A DNA stretch of 64,000 nt, taken from contig JABFRO010000003.1 of NCBI GenBank assembly GCA_013141125.1, forward strand, positions 358,458 to 422,457, given 5' to 3'. Origin of the DNA: Methylophilaceae bacterium. Its GTDB lineage: Bacteria; Pseudomonadota; Gammaproteobacteria; Burkholderiales; Methylophilaceae. A model generated the notes under the pieces. The model searched no databases and had not been told where the DNA came from. It was given only the letters and a program-made list of their open reading frames with translations. The position numbers were made by a program, and so were the translations under genes. Of the stretch, positions 44,007 to 52,549 are shown one piece after another (the first letter of the stretch is position 1; every line of letters starts with the position of its first letter).

Positions 44007-44840
44007 ATGCCATCTATCTCCGTCATCGTAACGACTTATCAGCGCCCGCTGGCCTTGAATCGTGTGCTTGAAAGTTTGTATGCGCAAAAAGTGACCCCCG
44101 CTGAAATTGTGATTGCCGATGATGGCTCCGGGGCTGAAACCGCTGCATTGATTCAGTCCTGGCAAGCGCGTTTTGCATGTCCATTAATCCATGCTTGGCA
44201 GGCGGATGACGGCTTTCGTGCTGCCAGTGCGCGCAATCAGGCAGTTGCTGCCTCTAGTGGAGATTACCTGGTATTTCTGGATGGCGATTGTCTGGTTTTC
44301 CCGGATTTTATTGCGCGTCATTTGCTGCTGGCCGAGAAAAATTATTTGGTGGTCGGTAGCCGTATGTTGTGTTCGCCCGCGCTGACCGAACAGATAGAGG
44401 CAGGCAAAGCCGCACCATTATCCTGGAATATATTGCGCTGGATAAACGCGGCCTGGCGCGGTGAAATCAACCGTATTTTTCCTTTGCTTAATGTACCTGG
44501 TCAAGTCTGGCGCAAGCTGCGCGGCAAGAAATGGCGCGGCGTGCGCACGTTTAATCTGGCGGTTTGGCGCAAAGATTTTGAAAACGTCAACGGCTTTGAT
44601 GAGAGCTTTCAGGGCTGGGGACATGAAGATGCGGATTTGGCGATACGCCTGATGAATAGTGGCGTGCGACGTAAAGATGGGCAATTTGCCCTGCCCGTGC
44701 TGCATCTGTGGCATAAAGAGAGTGACCGTGGCCGGGAAGCTGCCAATCGGCAAAGGCTGAATGAGCGTATAGCGCATGGGCAAATCGGTGCGAATGTTGG
44801 CTTGGATACGCATCTTCATTCTGGAAATTTGCGTGAATAA
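44007..44840 (+). CDS. Family 2 glycosyltransferase with galactosyltransferase-type C-terminus
   Basis: 277 residues from ATG 44007 (GTG 43998 is possible). ISVIVTTYQRPLALNRVLES, IVIADDGSG and VFLDGDCLVFPDF give the GT-A core with its DxD. The C-terminal GWGHEDADLAIRLMNSG is the Glyco_transf_7C motif. It probably extends LPS core or capsule. The next GT4 gene follows after 12 bases. Confidence 0.88.
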   Translation: MPSISVIVTTYQRPLALNRVLESLYAQKVTPAEIVIADDGSGAETAALIQSWQARFACPLIHAWQADDGFRAASARNQAVAASSGDYLVFLDGDCLVFPDFIARHLLLAEKNYLVVGSRMLCSPALTEQIEAGKAAPLSWNILRWINAAWRGEINRIFPLLNVPGQVWRKLRGKKWRGVRTFNLAVWRKDFENVNGFDESFQGWGHEDADLAIRLMNSGVRRKDGQFALPVLHLWHKESDRGREAANRQRLNERIAHGQIGANVGLDTHLHSGNLRE

Positions 44841-44852
44841 TCGGGTCTCGTC

Positions 44853-45890
44853 ATGCAATTAATTCATATCGTTCGCCGTTATGGCCCGGTTGGCGGCATG
44901 GAGCGTTATGTGTGGGAGCTCACGCTTAATCTGCGCGCGCTTGGTCATGAAGTGTTGGTGCTGTGTGAAGTCTGTACGGGGGAAAAGCCTGATGGTGTTA
45001 GCGTGATTGAGCTGGGCGAAATCAGGCCGCGTCCGCGCTGGTTGGCATTATGGCGTTTTGGTCGGCGTGTGGCGCACTGGCTGGCAGAACATCCGCATGC
45101 GGGCAGTATTATTCATAGCCATGAGCGTTCAAGTTGTCATCAAGTGACCACGTTTCACGGCCCACCGTTTGCAACGGTGCTGGATAAACCCTGGTGGTGT
45201 TTGCTTTCCTTGCGTATCTGGATGCAGTTGTTTCTGGAGCGACGTGAGCTCGCCACGGCACAATTTATCGTACCCAATTCGCCTATTATCCAACAGCAAC
45301 TGGCACATTATTACCCCAAGCTGGCTTTTAAACTCACTGAGCCGATAGCGCCGGGCGTGGGGGAGCTGGCACAGCGTGTGTTCCACAAAGTACCCGCCGA
45401 TGGCGGCGTGATCGGTTTTGTCGGCAAGGAGTGGAAACGTAAAGGCTTGCCGCTGGCGGTGCAGGCAGTGGCGCAATTGCGCCGCACACGGCCTAATCTA
45501 CAGTTGCAAGTGATAGGCCCGGAAGCCGCAGAGATACAGTATCTGTTTGCCGGTTGGACGGGTGGTTATCGCTTGTTGGGTTGGAGCAATATGGCGCACT
45601 ATGCAGATTTTGATGTGCTGTTGCATCCCGCCAAAGCTGAACCTTACGGCATGGTCATTAGTGAGGCTATGGCGGCCGGTGTGCCGGTGGTGGTTTCGGA
45701 AGTTTGCGGCGCTGCGGCTCAAGTTGCAACCGATGCTGGCACGGTGCTGCCTCTAAGTGCACCTGTCGAGGTTTGGAGCGAGGCGCTGGAGGCGCAATTA
45801 AGCCGTAACGAGCCTGTTCCGCACTTTGTCAGAAGCTGGAAACAAGTGGCTCAGGAATTTGAGAAAATTTACAACAAGGTTAAGCCTTGA
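44853..45890 (+). CDS. Family 4 glycosyltransferase
   Basis: 345 residues. N-terminal IVRRYGPVGGMERYVWEL with the glycine-rich acceptor loop. The C-terminal GT-B domain has GFVGKEWKRKGLPLAVQAV, VLLHPAKAEPYGMVISEAMAAGVPV with the E-x7-E nucleotide-sugar motif, and SEVCGAAAQ. An LPS core or exopolysaccharide hexosyltransferase is likely. 80 bases separate it from waaC. Confidence 0.9.
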   Translation: MQLIHIVRRYGPVGGMERYVWELTLNLRALGHEVLVLCEVCTGEKPDGVSVIELGEIRPRPRWLALWRFGRRVAHWLAEHPHAGSIIHSHERSSCHQVTTFHGPPFATVLDKPWWCLLSLRIWMQLFLERRELATAQFIVPNSPIIQQQLAHYYPKLAFKLTEPIAPGVGELAQRVFHKVPADGGVIGFVGKEWKRKGLPLAVQAVAQLRRTRPNLQLQVIGPEAAEIQYLFAGWTGGYRLLGWSNMAHYADFDVLLHPAKAEPYGMVISEAMAAGVPVVVSEVCGAAAQVATDAGTVLPLSAPVEVWSEALEAQLSRNEPVPHFVRSWKQVAQEFEKIYNKVKP

Positions 45891-45971
45891 AAAATCAAGG
45901 CAACGGATAAGCGGGCTCAAATGCCGGACTGGCTTTAGATGTAAGCTTCATAGTGTGCGAAAATACGCCCC

Positions 45972-46958
45972 ATGAAACGCATCCTCCTCGTCAAGTTGTC
46001 GTCCATGGGCGATATTATTCATAACATGCCCATGTTGCATGACATCAAACAACATTTCCCGGAAGTGCAGGTCGATTGGGTGGTGGAGGAAGGTTTTGCC
46101 GGATTGGTTTCATTAAATCCGCTGGTGAATAAAATCATTCCGCTCGCCATGCGGCGCTGGAAAAAAGCGTTGTTTTTGCAAAGCACCTGGTCGGAGTTTT
46201 CGGCCTTCAAGCAAAATCTGCAAGACCAGCATTATGATGCCATCCTGGATACGCAAGGTTTGCTCAAAAGCGCGCTAGTGAGCCGCATGGCGCATGGTGT
46301 CAGCCACGGGCAAAGTGCAAAAACCGCCCGCGAGCGCCTAGCCGGCCGGCTCTATCATCAGGCTTATGACAACCCGTATACACTTCATGCCATTACGCGC
46401 AATCGTCAAATGGGTGCGTTGGCATTGGGGTATGCTCTGCCGGATTCGCCGCCGGTTTATGATTTTTTTGTTGAGCCGGTGGTTTTGCCCATTAACTTGC
46501 CAGAGCGTTTTGTGATGGGCTTTCACAGTACCGCGCGCGCAGCCAAGCACTGGCCTACCGAATACTGGATTCAAATCGGCCAATTTCTCGCGGCAAAAAA
46601 TCTAAGCTTTTTATTGCCCTGGGGCAGCGAGGCCGAATATCAACGCGCACTGGCCATTGCTGCGCCGTTAACGAATGCGGTCGTTCTGCCTAAAATGTCG
46701 CTCAAAGCACTGAGTTATTTGACCTCTCAAGCACAGGCCGTGGTTGGTCTGGATACCGGGCTGACGCATATTGCCGTGGCGTTGAATATTCCCACGCTGG
46801 CTATTTTTACTGATACTCATCTCTGGCAAGCCGGAGTAATGCCGACTTTGCCCGGACGAGCCGTGACTCTGGGTGGCAAGGGAGAAATCCCCGCGCCCGA
46901 AAGTGTCATAAGCACGCTTTCATCCTTGCTGTCCCTTGCTTTGAAAGCGGAAAAATAG
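45972..46958 (+). CDS. waaC: LPS heptosyltransferase I
   Basis: 328 residues. A GT9 enzyme adding the first L-glycero-D-manno-heptose to Kdo2-lipid A. Start KRILLVKLSSMGDIIHNMP is a hallmark of heptosyltransferases, with VDWVVEEGFAGLV, GFHSTARAAKHWPTEYW and VVGLDTGLTHIAVALNIPT. Length suits WaaC. It is followed after three bases by the late acyltransferase gene. Confidence 0.94.
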   Translation: MKRILLVKLSSMGDIIHNMPMLHDIKQHFPEVQVDWVVEEGFAGLVSLNPLVNKIIPLAMRRWKKALFLQSTWSEFSAFKQNLQDQHYDAILDTQGLLKSALVSRMAHGVSHGQSAKTARERLAGRLYHQAYDNPYTLHAITRNRQMGALALGYALPDSPPVYDFFVEPVVLPINLPERFVMGFHSTARAAKHWPTEYWIQIGQFLAAKNLSFLLPWGSEAEYQRALAIAAPLTNAVVLPKMSLKALSYLTSQAQAVVGLDTGLTHIAVALNIPTLAIFTDTHLWQAGVMPTLPGRAVTLGGKGEIPAPESVISTLSSLLSLALKAEK

Positions 46959-46961
46959 CAT

Positions 46962-47819
46962 ATGGCACCTTTCAAACTCAAGCTGTTACACAGTCTACTT
47001 AAAAGCCTGGGCCGATTGCCTTTGCCTGTGGTACATGCCTTGGGGCTTATGCTGGGTTGGCTGGTTTATCTGCTCTCGTCCAAACATGCGCGTTTGACGC
47101 GGGAAAACTTGCGCCTGAGTGGTACTTGCGCGGATGAGCCTGCGTTTCGTCGCACGCTGCGTCGCAATATAGGCGAATCCGGCAAAGCACTGTTGGAAAC
47201 CTTTGCCATCTGGTTTCGGAGTGATAAACAGCAAATGTTACTGGTGCAAGGCTGTCAGGGATGGGAGCATATAGTCACGGCATTGCAACGCGGCAAGGGC
47301 ATTATTTTCCTGACCCCGCATCTGGGGTGTTTTGAAATCACTTCCCTGTTTTATGCGGCCCTGCATCCGATTACCGTACTCTATCGCCCGCCGCGTCAGG
47401 ATTGGATGCTGCCCATGATAGAAGCGGGCAGGGCGCGCGGCAAAGTCAAACTGGCTCCGGCCAATGCCAAAGGCGTGCGTGATTTATTGCAGGCGCTGCG
47501 GCAAGGCGAAGCGATAGGCGTGTTGCCGGATCAAGTCCCCGCGCAAGGCGAAGGTGAATGGGCCGCTTATTTCGGCCGTCCGGCTTACACCATGACTCTG
47601 GTCAGCCGACTGGCGCAAAAAACCGGAGCCACCGTGCTGATTGCCTTTGGTGAACGCCTGCCTTGGGGGCAAGGCTATATTGTGCATGTGGATAAAGTGG
47701 CAGACGGTGCGATTGATACTGCCGCCGGACTCAATGCCGCTATAGAAAAACAAGTCCGCACTTGTCCTGAGCAATATTTGTGGAGTTATCCACGGCATAA
47801 GGCCAGGCGTGGTGCTTGA
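46962..47819 (+). CDS. Lipid A lauroyl/myristoyl acyltransferase (LpxL/HtrB family)
   Basis: 285 residues. An N-terminal membrane segment (VHALGLMLGWLVYLLSS), then the HX4E catalytic motif in LTPHLGCFEI, YRPPRQDWM and the VLPDQVP segment, which are typical of LpxL/LpxM. It transfers a secondary acyl chain to Kdo2-lipid IVA. Placed three bases after waaC, completing the LPS block. Confidence 0.9.
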   Translation: MAPFKLKLLHSLLKSLGRLPLPVVHALGLMLGWLVYLLSSKHARLTRENLRLSGTCADEPAFRRTLRRNIGESGKALLETFAIWFRSDKQQMLLVQGCQGWEHIVTALQRGKGIIFLTPHLGCFEITSLFYAALHPITVLYRPPRQDWMLPMIEAGRARGKVKLAPANAKGVRDLLQALRQGEAIGVLPDQVPAQGEGEWAAYFGRPAYTMTLVSRLAQKTGATVLIAFGERLPWGQGYIVHVDKVADGAIDTAAGLNAAIEKQVRTCPEQYLWSYPRHKARRGA

Positions 47820-47838
47820 GTCCGCCACTCTTTCACTG

Positions 47839-47913
47839 CTATTTCACAAACAGCGCGATCAGAATGATGATAGGAATGGGAATGCCAATAAAGTACAGTA
47901 GTAATGAGCGCAT
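47839..47913 (-). CDS. Tiny conserved-looking membrane protein
   Basis: 24 residues, MRSLLLYFIGIPIPIIILIA followed by LFVK: one transmembrane helix and almost nothing else. A perfect GGAGG lies six bases before the ATG at 47913. Small membrane proteins of this look occur near stress-related genes; I have no function for it. Translation is supported mainly by the ribosome site. Confidence 0.6.
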   Translation of the reverse strand: MRSLLLYFIGIPIPIIILIALFVK

Positions 47914-47969
47914 GATTGCCTCCGGAAAAGATAAAAATGATTGATTTGACGTTGCCTAAGCCTCACGGA

Positions 47970-48938
47970 TTAAGCATCACGACTCCGACCGCCAAAAGTA
48001 GCCGCCCAGCTGGCAAAGAATGCGCCGATCAGCAATGAAATAAATAGCCATAACCCGGCATAAGCTGAAGCTTTGCGCGCTTTGTCGGCGGCTTCTTTTA
48101 CTGTGATTTCCGCATCATGCAGCCTGGTTTGCAAGCGTGTAAAGGTCTCGCTCACGCGCTGCTCGGCATGAGTTTGCGATAGCCCTGTGTGCTGGGCAAC
48201 GATGCGACCCACATAGCGCAAATCATCTGCGGGAAGTGCTTTGCTGTGCATGCTATTTATAAAAATGAGCGCCACTTCATTGTTAACTTTGGCAGTGGAG
48301 GTTGCCTCTGTTTGTTTGGCAGAGTTACCCGCTGCATTTACATCCGCCCTGAATAGAGAATCTACAGAGTAAGCCAGCAATTCGCCGGCATTAGCTGCCG
48401 GTGTTAACTCACCCTTATTACTGTTGGCTACCACGGCTGTCGCAGAACTCGCCACATCACCTGCTACAGAAGCGCCAGCCTTGATGCCACCACCAATGAT
48501 AGACCCAATCACCGAGGTCAATAGCGCGGCACTCAATAGCGTAGCCACCGCCCAAGTGAGGAATCCATGTGCAGTGTCGCGGAAGTAAACTTCGTCAGTA
48601 TCCACGCCAGCCCAGCGCGTTCTCAGTCTGCCAGCAAGATAACCGCCCATACCGAAAGCCAGCAGTTGCGTAAAGCTGACCCAAAGGATGGCCGACCAGC
48701 CAAACGTAGTGGCACTGATGCCTTCATGCACCCAGGGTGAAACGGCGGTTAATCCCAAGCTGGTTCCCAATACCAAGAGAATCAGCGACAAAGCCGCAGC
48801 AACGGTGGCTCCCGCAAGGATAGCCGCCCATGACACCGCTGATGATGAGGCATGCGCTTGTACGTTATCAGGATGCACGCCTGCTAGCGTGGGTTTCCGA
48901 CCGAATTCATCGGCGGAAGCCAGATGGGAAAAAGTCAT
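47970..48938 (-). CDS. Multi-helix membrane protein, function unknown
   Basis: 322 residues from ATG 48938, with AGGAG seven bases upstream; the extension to 49013 is rejected. Hydrophobic segments are AAILAGATVAAALSLILLVL, a Trp-rich second helix, GFLTWAVATLLSAALL and a C-terminal YAGLWLFISLLIGAFFASW. A hydrophilic helical region of about 110 residues lies between the third and last. Similar proteins occur as uncharacterised envelope proteins. It groups with the other small membrane genes on this strand. Confidence 0.7.
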   Translation of the reverse strand: MTFSHLASADEFGRKPTLAGVHPDNVQAHASSSAVSWAAILAGATVAAALSLILLVLGTSLGLTAVSPWVHEGISATTFGWSAILWVSFTQLLAFGMGGYLAGRLRTRWAGVDTDEVYFRDTAHGFLTWAVATLLSAALLTSVIGSIIGGGIKAGASVAGDVASSATAVVANSNKGELTPAANAGELLAYSVDSLFRADVNAAGNSAKQTEATSTAKVNNEVALIFINSMHSKALPADDLRYVGRIVAQHTGLSQTHAEQRVSETFTRLQTRLHDAEITVKEAADKARKASAYAGLWLFISLLIGAFFASWAATFGGRSRDA

Positions 48939-49092
48939 GATGATGCTCCTAGGTGTTGGTGAGTTGAAATTATCGTTAAATGCGTTGATCGGTTTCTGTG
49001 CGTCAGCGTACATAGCGAGTTATAAGTTTTTTTGGCGGCTAATGACGGTACAGATTTGTCCAGGTTAGCCTTTGGTTTGGGATAGTGTCAGA

Positions 49093-49235
49093 AATAACTT
49101 TCCCCTTTAGAAAAGGGGGATTGAGGGGGATTTGATTTTACCCTTCACCTTTAAGCCATACATCTCAAATCTCCCCTAGCCCCTCTTTTCCAAAGAGGGG
49201 GGCTTGTAACAATATGCATAAATAGGGAAGTTATT
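49093..49235. repeat. Intergenic inverted-repeat element
   Basis: The ends read AATAACTTTCCC (49093) and, inverted, AATAACTTCCC (49235-49225). Two inner hairpins are CCCCTTTAGAAAAGGGG near 49102-49119 and CCCCTCTTTTCCAAAGAGGGG near 49180-49200. AAATCCCCCTCAATCCCCCT and AAATCTCCCCTAGCCCCTCT recur in opposite orientation. There is no ORF. It looks like a small non-autonomous repeat. Confidence 0.6.
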
Positions 49236-49248
49236 GTTAGCCAAATTC

Positions 49249-50571
49249 TTAGCGTTTATTTACGTTGTCGGAGCTTACACGCCACACTATATTGCCCACA
49301 TCGTCAGCTACTAGCAATGCGCCTTGTTTGTCCAGCGCCACACCGACCGGTCGGCCATAGGCATTACCGTCTGCGCTGAGAAAACCGGTCAGTACATCCA
49401 GCGGCTCGCCAGCAGGTTTGCCGTTTTTGAACGCTACAAAGATGACTTTATAGCCGCTACGCGGATCGCGATTCCACGAACCATGCTGGCCGATGAACAT
49501 GCCATTGGCGAAGCTGGCTGGCAACGTCGTTCCCACGGAAGAAGCCAAACCCAGCGAGGCGGCGTGTGAACCCAGCGCATAGTCGGGAGTAATCGCCTGC
49601 AGAACCAAATCCGGGCGCGACGGCTTTACCCGTTCATCCACATGCTGGCCGTAGTAGCTGTAAGGCCAGCCGTAAAAACCGCCGTCACGTACCGAGGTCA
49701 TATAATCCGGCACCAGATCGCTTCCTATCTCGTCACGTTCGTTTACTGCCGTCCACAATGCGCCGCTGTCATGCTCCCAAGCCAAGCCATTGGGGTTGCG
49801 CAGGCCGGATGCAAAAATGCGGTGTTTGCCACTGCCGATGTCTACTTCCCAGATCGCAGCGCGCTGGTTTTCTGCCTCCATGCCGCGTTCGCCTACGTTG
49901 CTGTTGGAACCCACCGTGACGTAAAGCTTGCTACCGTCACGGCTGGCAATCAGATTTTTAGTCCAGTGATGATTAATCTGTCCCGCCGGCAAATCCACTA
50001 CTTTTACGCCGAATGCCGTGATGTGTGTATCGCCAGTAGCATAGGGAAAGCGCACGACTGCGTCAGTGTTGGCGATGTACAAATTGTTGTCCACCAGTGC
50101 CATGCCAAACGGTGAGTTCAAGCCTTCCAGCAGCACCGAGCGCTTGTCGGCTATGCCATCGCCATTGGCATCGCGTAACAGCGTAATGCGGTTGGCGCTG
50201 GGCACAGCGGCACCGGCTTTTTTCATCACCAGCCCCATCACCCAGCCTTTAATGCCTTTGCCGTCGTCTGGCTTGGGCGGTGCATTGGTTTCCGCCACCA
50301 GCACATCACCGTTGGGCAACACATACAGCCAGCGCGGGTGGTTAAGCTTGCTGGCAAATGCTGCCACTTGTGTGCCAGACGCTGCCTGCGGTTTGGCTCC
50401 AGGCGACCAGCCTACAACCGGCGCGATATTCACTGTTGGAATCAACCTGTGATGCGGTGGTGGCAAGGTCGGCTTGGAACCTATGCCGGCCGAGATCGGT
50501 AACCTGGCTATCTCACCGCAAGCGGCGAGTGCCAATAGCATGACGCTTAGCAACAATCCATTCTGGCTCAT
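49249..50571 (-). CDS. PQQ-type sugar/sorbosone dehydrogenase-like lipoprotein
   Basis: 440 residues from ATG 50571 (ATG 50598 is possible). A lipoprotein signal ends [10 protein letters not shown] six-bladed propeller follows with [53 protein letters not shown] and [18 protein letters not shown]. These match the soluble aldose/sorbosone dehydrogenase group. PQQ binding is inferred from family. The gene ends near an intergenic repeat and lies after DUF3309. Confidence 0.85.
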   Translation of the reverse strand: MSQNGLLLSVMLLALAACGEIARLPISAGIGSKPTLPPPHHRLIPTVNIAPVVGWSPGAKPQAASGTQVAAFASKLNHPRWLYVLPNGDVLVAETNAPPKPDDGKGIKGWVMGLVMKKAGAAVPSANRITLLRDANGDGIADKRSVLLEGLNSPFGMALVDNNLYIANTDAVVRFPYATGDTHITAFGVKVVDLPAGQINHHWTKNLIASRDGSKLYVTVGSNSNVGERGMEAENQRAAIWEVDIGSGKHRIFASGLRNPNGLAWEHDSGALWTAVNERDEIGSDLVPDYMTSVRDGGFYGWPYSYYGQHVDERVKPSRPDLVLQAITPDYALGSHAASLGLASSVGTTLPASFANGMFIGQHGSWNRDPRSGYKVIFVAFKNGKPAGEPLDVLTGFLSADGNAYGRPVGVALDKQGALLVADDVGNIVWRVSSDNVNKR

Positions 50572-50606
50572 GCGTACGTTGCCTGAACCAGAAGCCATAT
50601 GGCTTT

Positions 50607-50765
50607 TCACAGACGACCCAATAACAGCAACACCAGCAGAATTATGACGACCAACCCCAAGCCGCCGCTGGGTCCGTAACCCCATTCACGGCTGTGTGGC
50701 CAGCTTGGAAAAGCGCCGACCAACATCAGAATAAGAATAATTAATAATATGGTTCCCAAGCTCAT
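50607..50765 (-). CDS. DUF3309 small membrane protein
   Basis: 52 residues, start ATG 50765 with GGAG six to nine bases upstream. [20 protein letters not shown], then [15 protein letters not shown] and a second helix [18 protein letters not shown]. This is the complete DUF3309 pattern of two helices around a conserved WPHS-WGY-PSGG loop. Often found near stress genes; function unknown. Confidence 0.88.
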   Translation of the reverse strand: MSLGTILLIILILMLVGAFPSWPHSREWGYGPSGGLGLVVIILLVLLLLGRL

Positions 50766-50797
50766 GATTTTCTCCTAATGGTTTTTTCTAAATAGAT

Positions 50798-51106
50798 TTA
50801 GTTGGTTTCAGCTGGCGATGCAGGCGGCGCGATGATAATGGTGGTATTGCCACCGGTTTTGCCAGTTTTTCCGGTTTCACCCTTGTCGCCGGCATCACCT
50901 TGGGTGCCGGTTTCACCTTTGTAGCCTTCATTGCCCTGATTGCCGGTATAACCCCGCGCGCCCTGATCGCCCTGATCGCCCGTTGCGCCTGCTGGTCCGG
51001 GTACGGCAACAGGTGTAGCGGGAACATTCACAACAGTGGGTTTGTCACAGGCACTTAAAACCAGTGCGAAAAATAGCGCAGTTATCAATATTGAACGGTT
51101 CATCAT
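50798..51106 (-). CDS. Collagen-like lipoprotein
   Basis: 102 residues. Lipoprotein signal with the lipobox LSAC20, then a linker, then 16 uninterrupted Gly-X-Y triplets from about residue 37 to 84 (GPA GAT GDQ GDQ ... GKT GKT), and a short hydrophobic tail NTTIIIAPPAS. The X-Y positions are mostly charged or polar, so a bacterial triple helix on the outer membrane is likely. Start is ATG 51106 (or 51103), with GGAG upstream. Confidence 0.83.
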   Translation of the reverse strand: MMNRSILITALFFALVLSACDKPTVVNVPATPVAVPGPAGATGDQGDQGARGYTGNQGNEGYKGETGTQGDAGDKGETGKTGKTGGNTTIIIAPPASPAETN

Positions 51107-51262
51107 AAATTCTCCAAAAGTTAAAAGTCATCACGGATTGGTGGTAGTTCTCTCCGCGTATTAACCGACGCAGCGCATTGGTTGTGCTCGGCATGTAGGC
51201 AACATAAGCGCTTAGCTACTGAAGTTCTGTGCGCTATCGTACACAGTTGAAAATTAATTCAA

Positions 51263-51302
51263 ATCAACTATACAACAATTCAATAATTGTTGTATAGTTG
51301 AT
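51263..51302 (+). promoter_or_regulatory. ArsR operator: perfect 18-bp palindrome
   Basis: Arm ATCAACTATACAACAATT (51263-51280), loop CAAT, and the exact inverse arm (51285-51302). The second arm ends two bases before the arsR ATG at 51305. ArsR proteins bind such palindromes over the promoter, so autorepression relieved by As(III) is expected. Confidence 0.85.
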
Positions 51303-51304
51303 AT

Positions 51305-51676
51305 ATGGACAAACTTACTGCAACAAGCGTTTTTGAATCACTGGCTTCCGGCGTGCGCTTGGATGTGTTTCGGCTTTTGGTCAAACAAGGGTTGGACGGC
51401 ATGGTGGCGGGTGAAATCGCCAGCACACTGGAGCTGCCGCCGACCAATCTTTCGTTTCACCTGAAAGCCTTGACGCAGGCGCGCCTGCTGCGTGTGGAGC
51501 AGGAAGGACGCTATCAGCGTTACCGCGCCAATATTCCCTTGATGCTGGATTTAATCGCTTACTTAACCGAAGAATGTTGCGCTGGCAATCCGCAGCAATG
51601 TATGGATCTGCGCGCCGAGTCCTGCTGTTCCAGTGATTTATTACCGCCAATTTCAGATAACTCAACCAAACTCTAA
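51305..51676 (+). CDS. arsR: ArsR family arsenic-responsive repressor
   Basis: 123 residues. A winged HTH with MVAGEIASTLELPPTNLSFH and LKALTQARLLRVEQEGRYQR. It lacks the ELCVCDL metal motif of the classic R773 ArsR. Instead, C91, C92 and C99 lie after the HTH (TEECCAGNPQQC), with more at C107-C108, a C-terminal As(III) site like the Acidithiobacillus type. It heads the ars operon. No ribosome site is visible because the operator reaches to two bases before the ATG. Confidence 0.95.
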   Translation: MDKLTATSVFESLASGVRLDVFRLLVKQGLDGMVAGEIASTLELPPTNLSFHLKALTQARLLRVEQEGRYQRYRANIPLMLDLIAYLTEECCAGNPQQCMDLRAESCCSSDLLPPISDNSTKL

Positions 51677-51679
51677 ACC

Positions 51680-52159
51680 ATGAACATTCTGTTTTTATGC
51701 ACCGGTAACTCCTGCCGTTCCATTCTCGGCGAGGCCACGTTCAATCATCTGGCTCCGGCCGGATGGCGCGCCATGAGTGCAGGCAGCCAACCGGCGGGTT
51801 ATGTGCATCCGCGTTCGCTGGCATTGCTGGCGGCGCAAGGCATCGCCACCGAGGGCTATCACAGCAAATCCTGGGCGGATTTACCTGCCGTGCCGGATAT
51901 TGTGATTGGCGTATGCGGCAACGCGGCGGGTGAAACCTGTCCCGCCTATCTGGGCGCGGTATTGCGCACGCATTGGGGCGTGGCTGATCCCGCGCGTGTG
52001 ACCGGCACGGATGAAGAAATTGAAGTTGCCTTCATGCAGGCTTACCGCATTCTGCGTGCCCGCATTGAAGCTTTTTTTGCATTACCGCTGCATCAGTTAC
52101 AGCACGATAAATCAGCGTTGAAAGTTGAAATGGACAAGATTGCCAGCCTCATTAATTAG
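51680..52159 (+). CDS. arsC: Arsenate reductase, LMW-phosphatase/thioredoxin type
   Basis: 159 residues. The P-loop CX5R is C7-TGNSC-R13, and other Cys fall in IGVCGNAAGETC, as in the thioredoxin-coupled ArsC family. It reduces As(V) to As(III) for export. It lies three bases after arsR; its stop is followed after ten bases by arsD. Confidence 0.93.
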   Translation: MNILFLCTGNSCRSILGEATFNHLAPAGWRAMSAGSQPAGYVHPRSLALLAAQGIATEGYHSKSWADLPAVPDIVIGVCGNAAGETCPAYLGAVLRTHWGVADPARVTGTDEEIEVAFMQAYRILRARIEAFFALPLHQLQHDKSALKVEMDKIASLIN

Positions 52160-52169
52160 GAGAAATCAA

Positions 52170-52535
52170 ATGACAAAATCAATAGAAATTTTCGACCCCG
52201 CCCTGTGCTGCAACACCGGCGTATGCGGGGTGGATGCCGATCAGGCCTTAATCAGTTTTGCTGCCGATGTGGCTTGGGCAAAACAGAATGGCGCGCAGAT
52301 TGAACGCTTTAATCTGGCGCAACAGCCGCTGGAGTTTGCCAACAATTTGGTGGTGAGAAGTTTTCTTGAGCGCTCCGGCCAGGAAGCCTTGCCGCTGATT
52401 TTGGTCGATGGTGAATTTGCTTTGGCAGGGCGTTATCCAAATCGCTTGGAACTGGCGCGATGGGCTGAAATCGCCCAGGCAGTTGTTGAAATAAAACCGG
52501 CAGGCGCATGTTGCAGCGGCAGTAAATGTTGTTAA
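52170..52535 (+). CDS. arsD: Arsenic metallochaperone/repressor
   Basis: 121 residues from ATG 52170 with AGGAG upstream. The As-binding Cys13-Cys14 and Cys19 are in DPALCCNTGVCGVD, and two more Cys pairs lie in the last ten residues (ACCSGSKCC). IERFNLAQQPLEFANN and LPLILVDGEFALAGRYP are family stretches. It delivers As(III) to ArsA, the next gene. Confidence 0.95.
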   Translation: MTKSIEIFDPALCCNTGVCGVDADQALISFAADVAWAKQNGAQIERFNLAQQPLEFANNLVVRSFLERSGQEALPLILVDGEFALAGRYPNRLELARWAEIAQAVVEIKPAGACCSGSKCC

Positions 52536-52549
52536 ATCAAGGCCATGCC

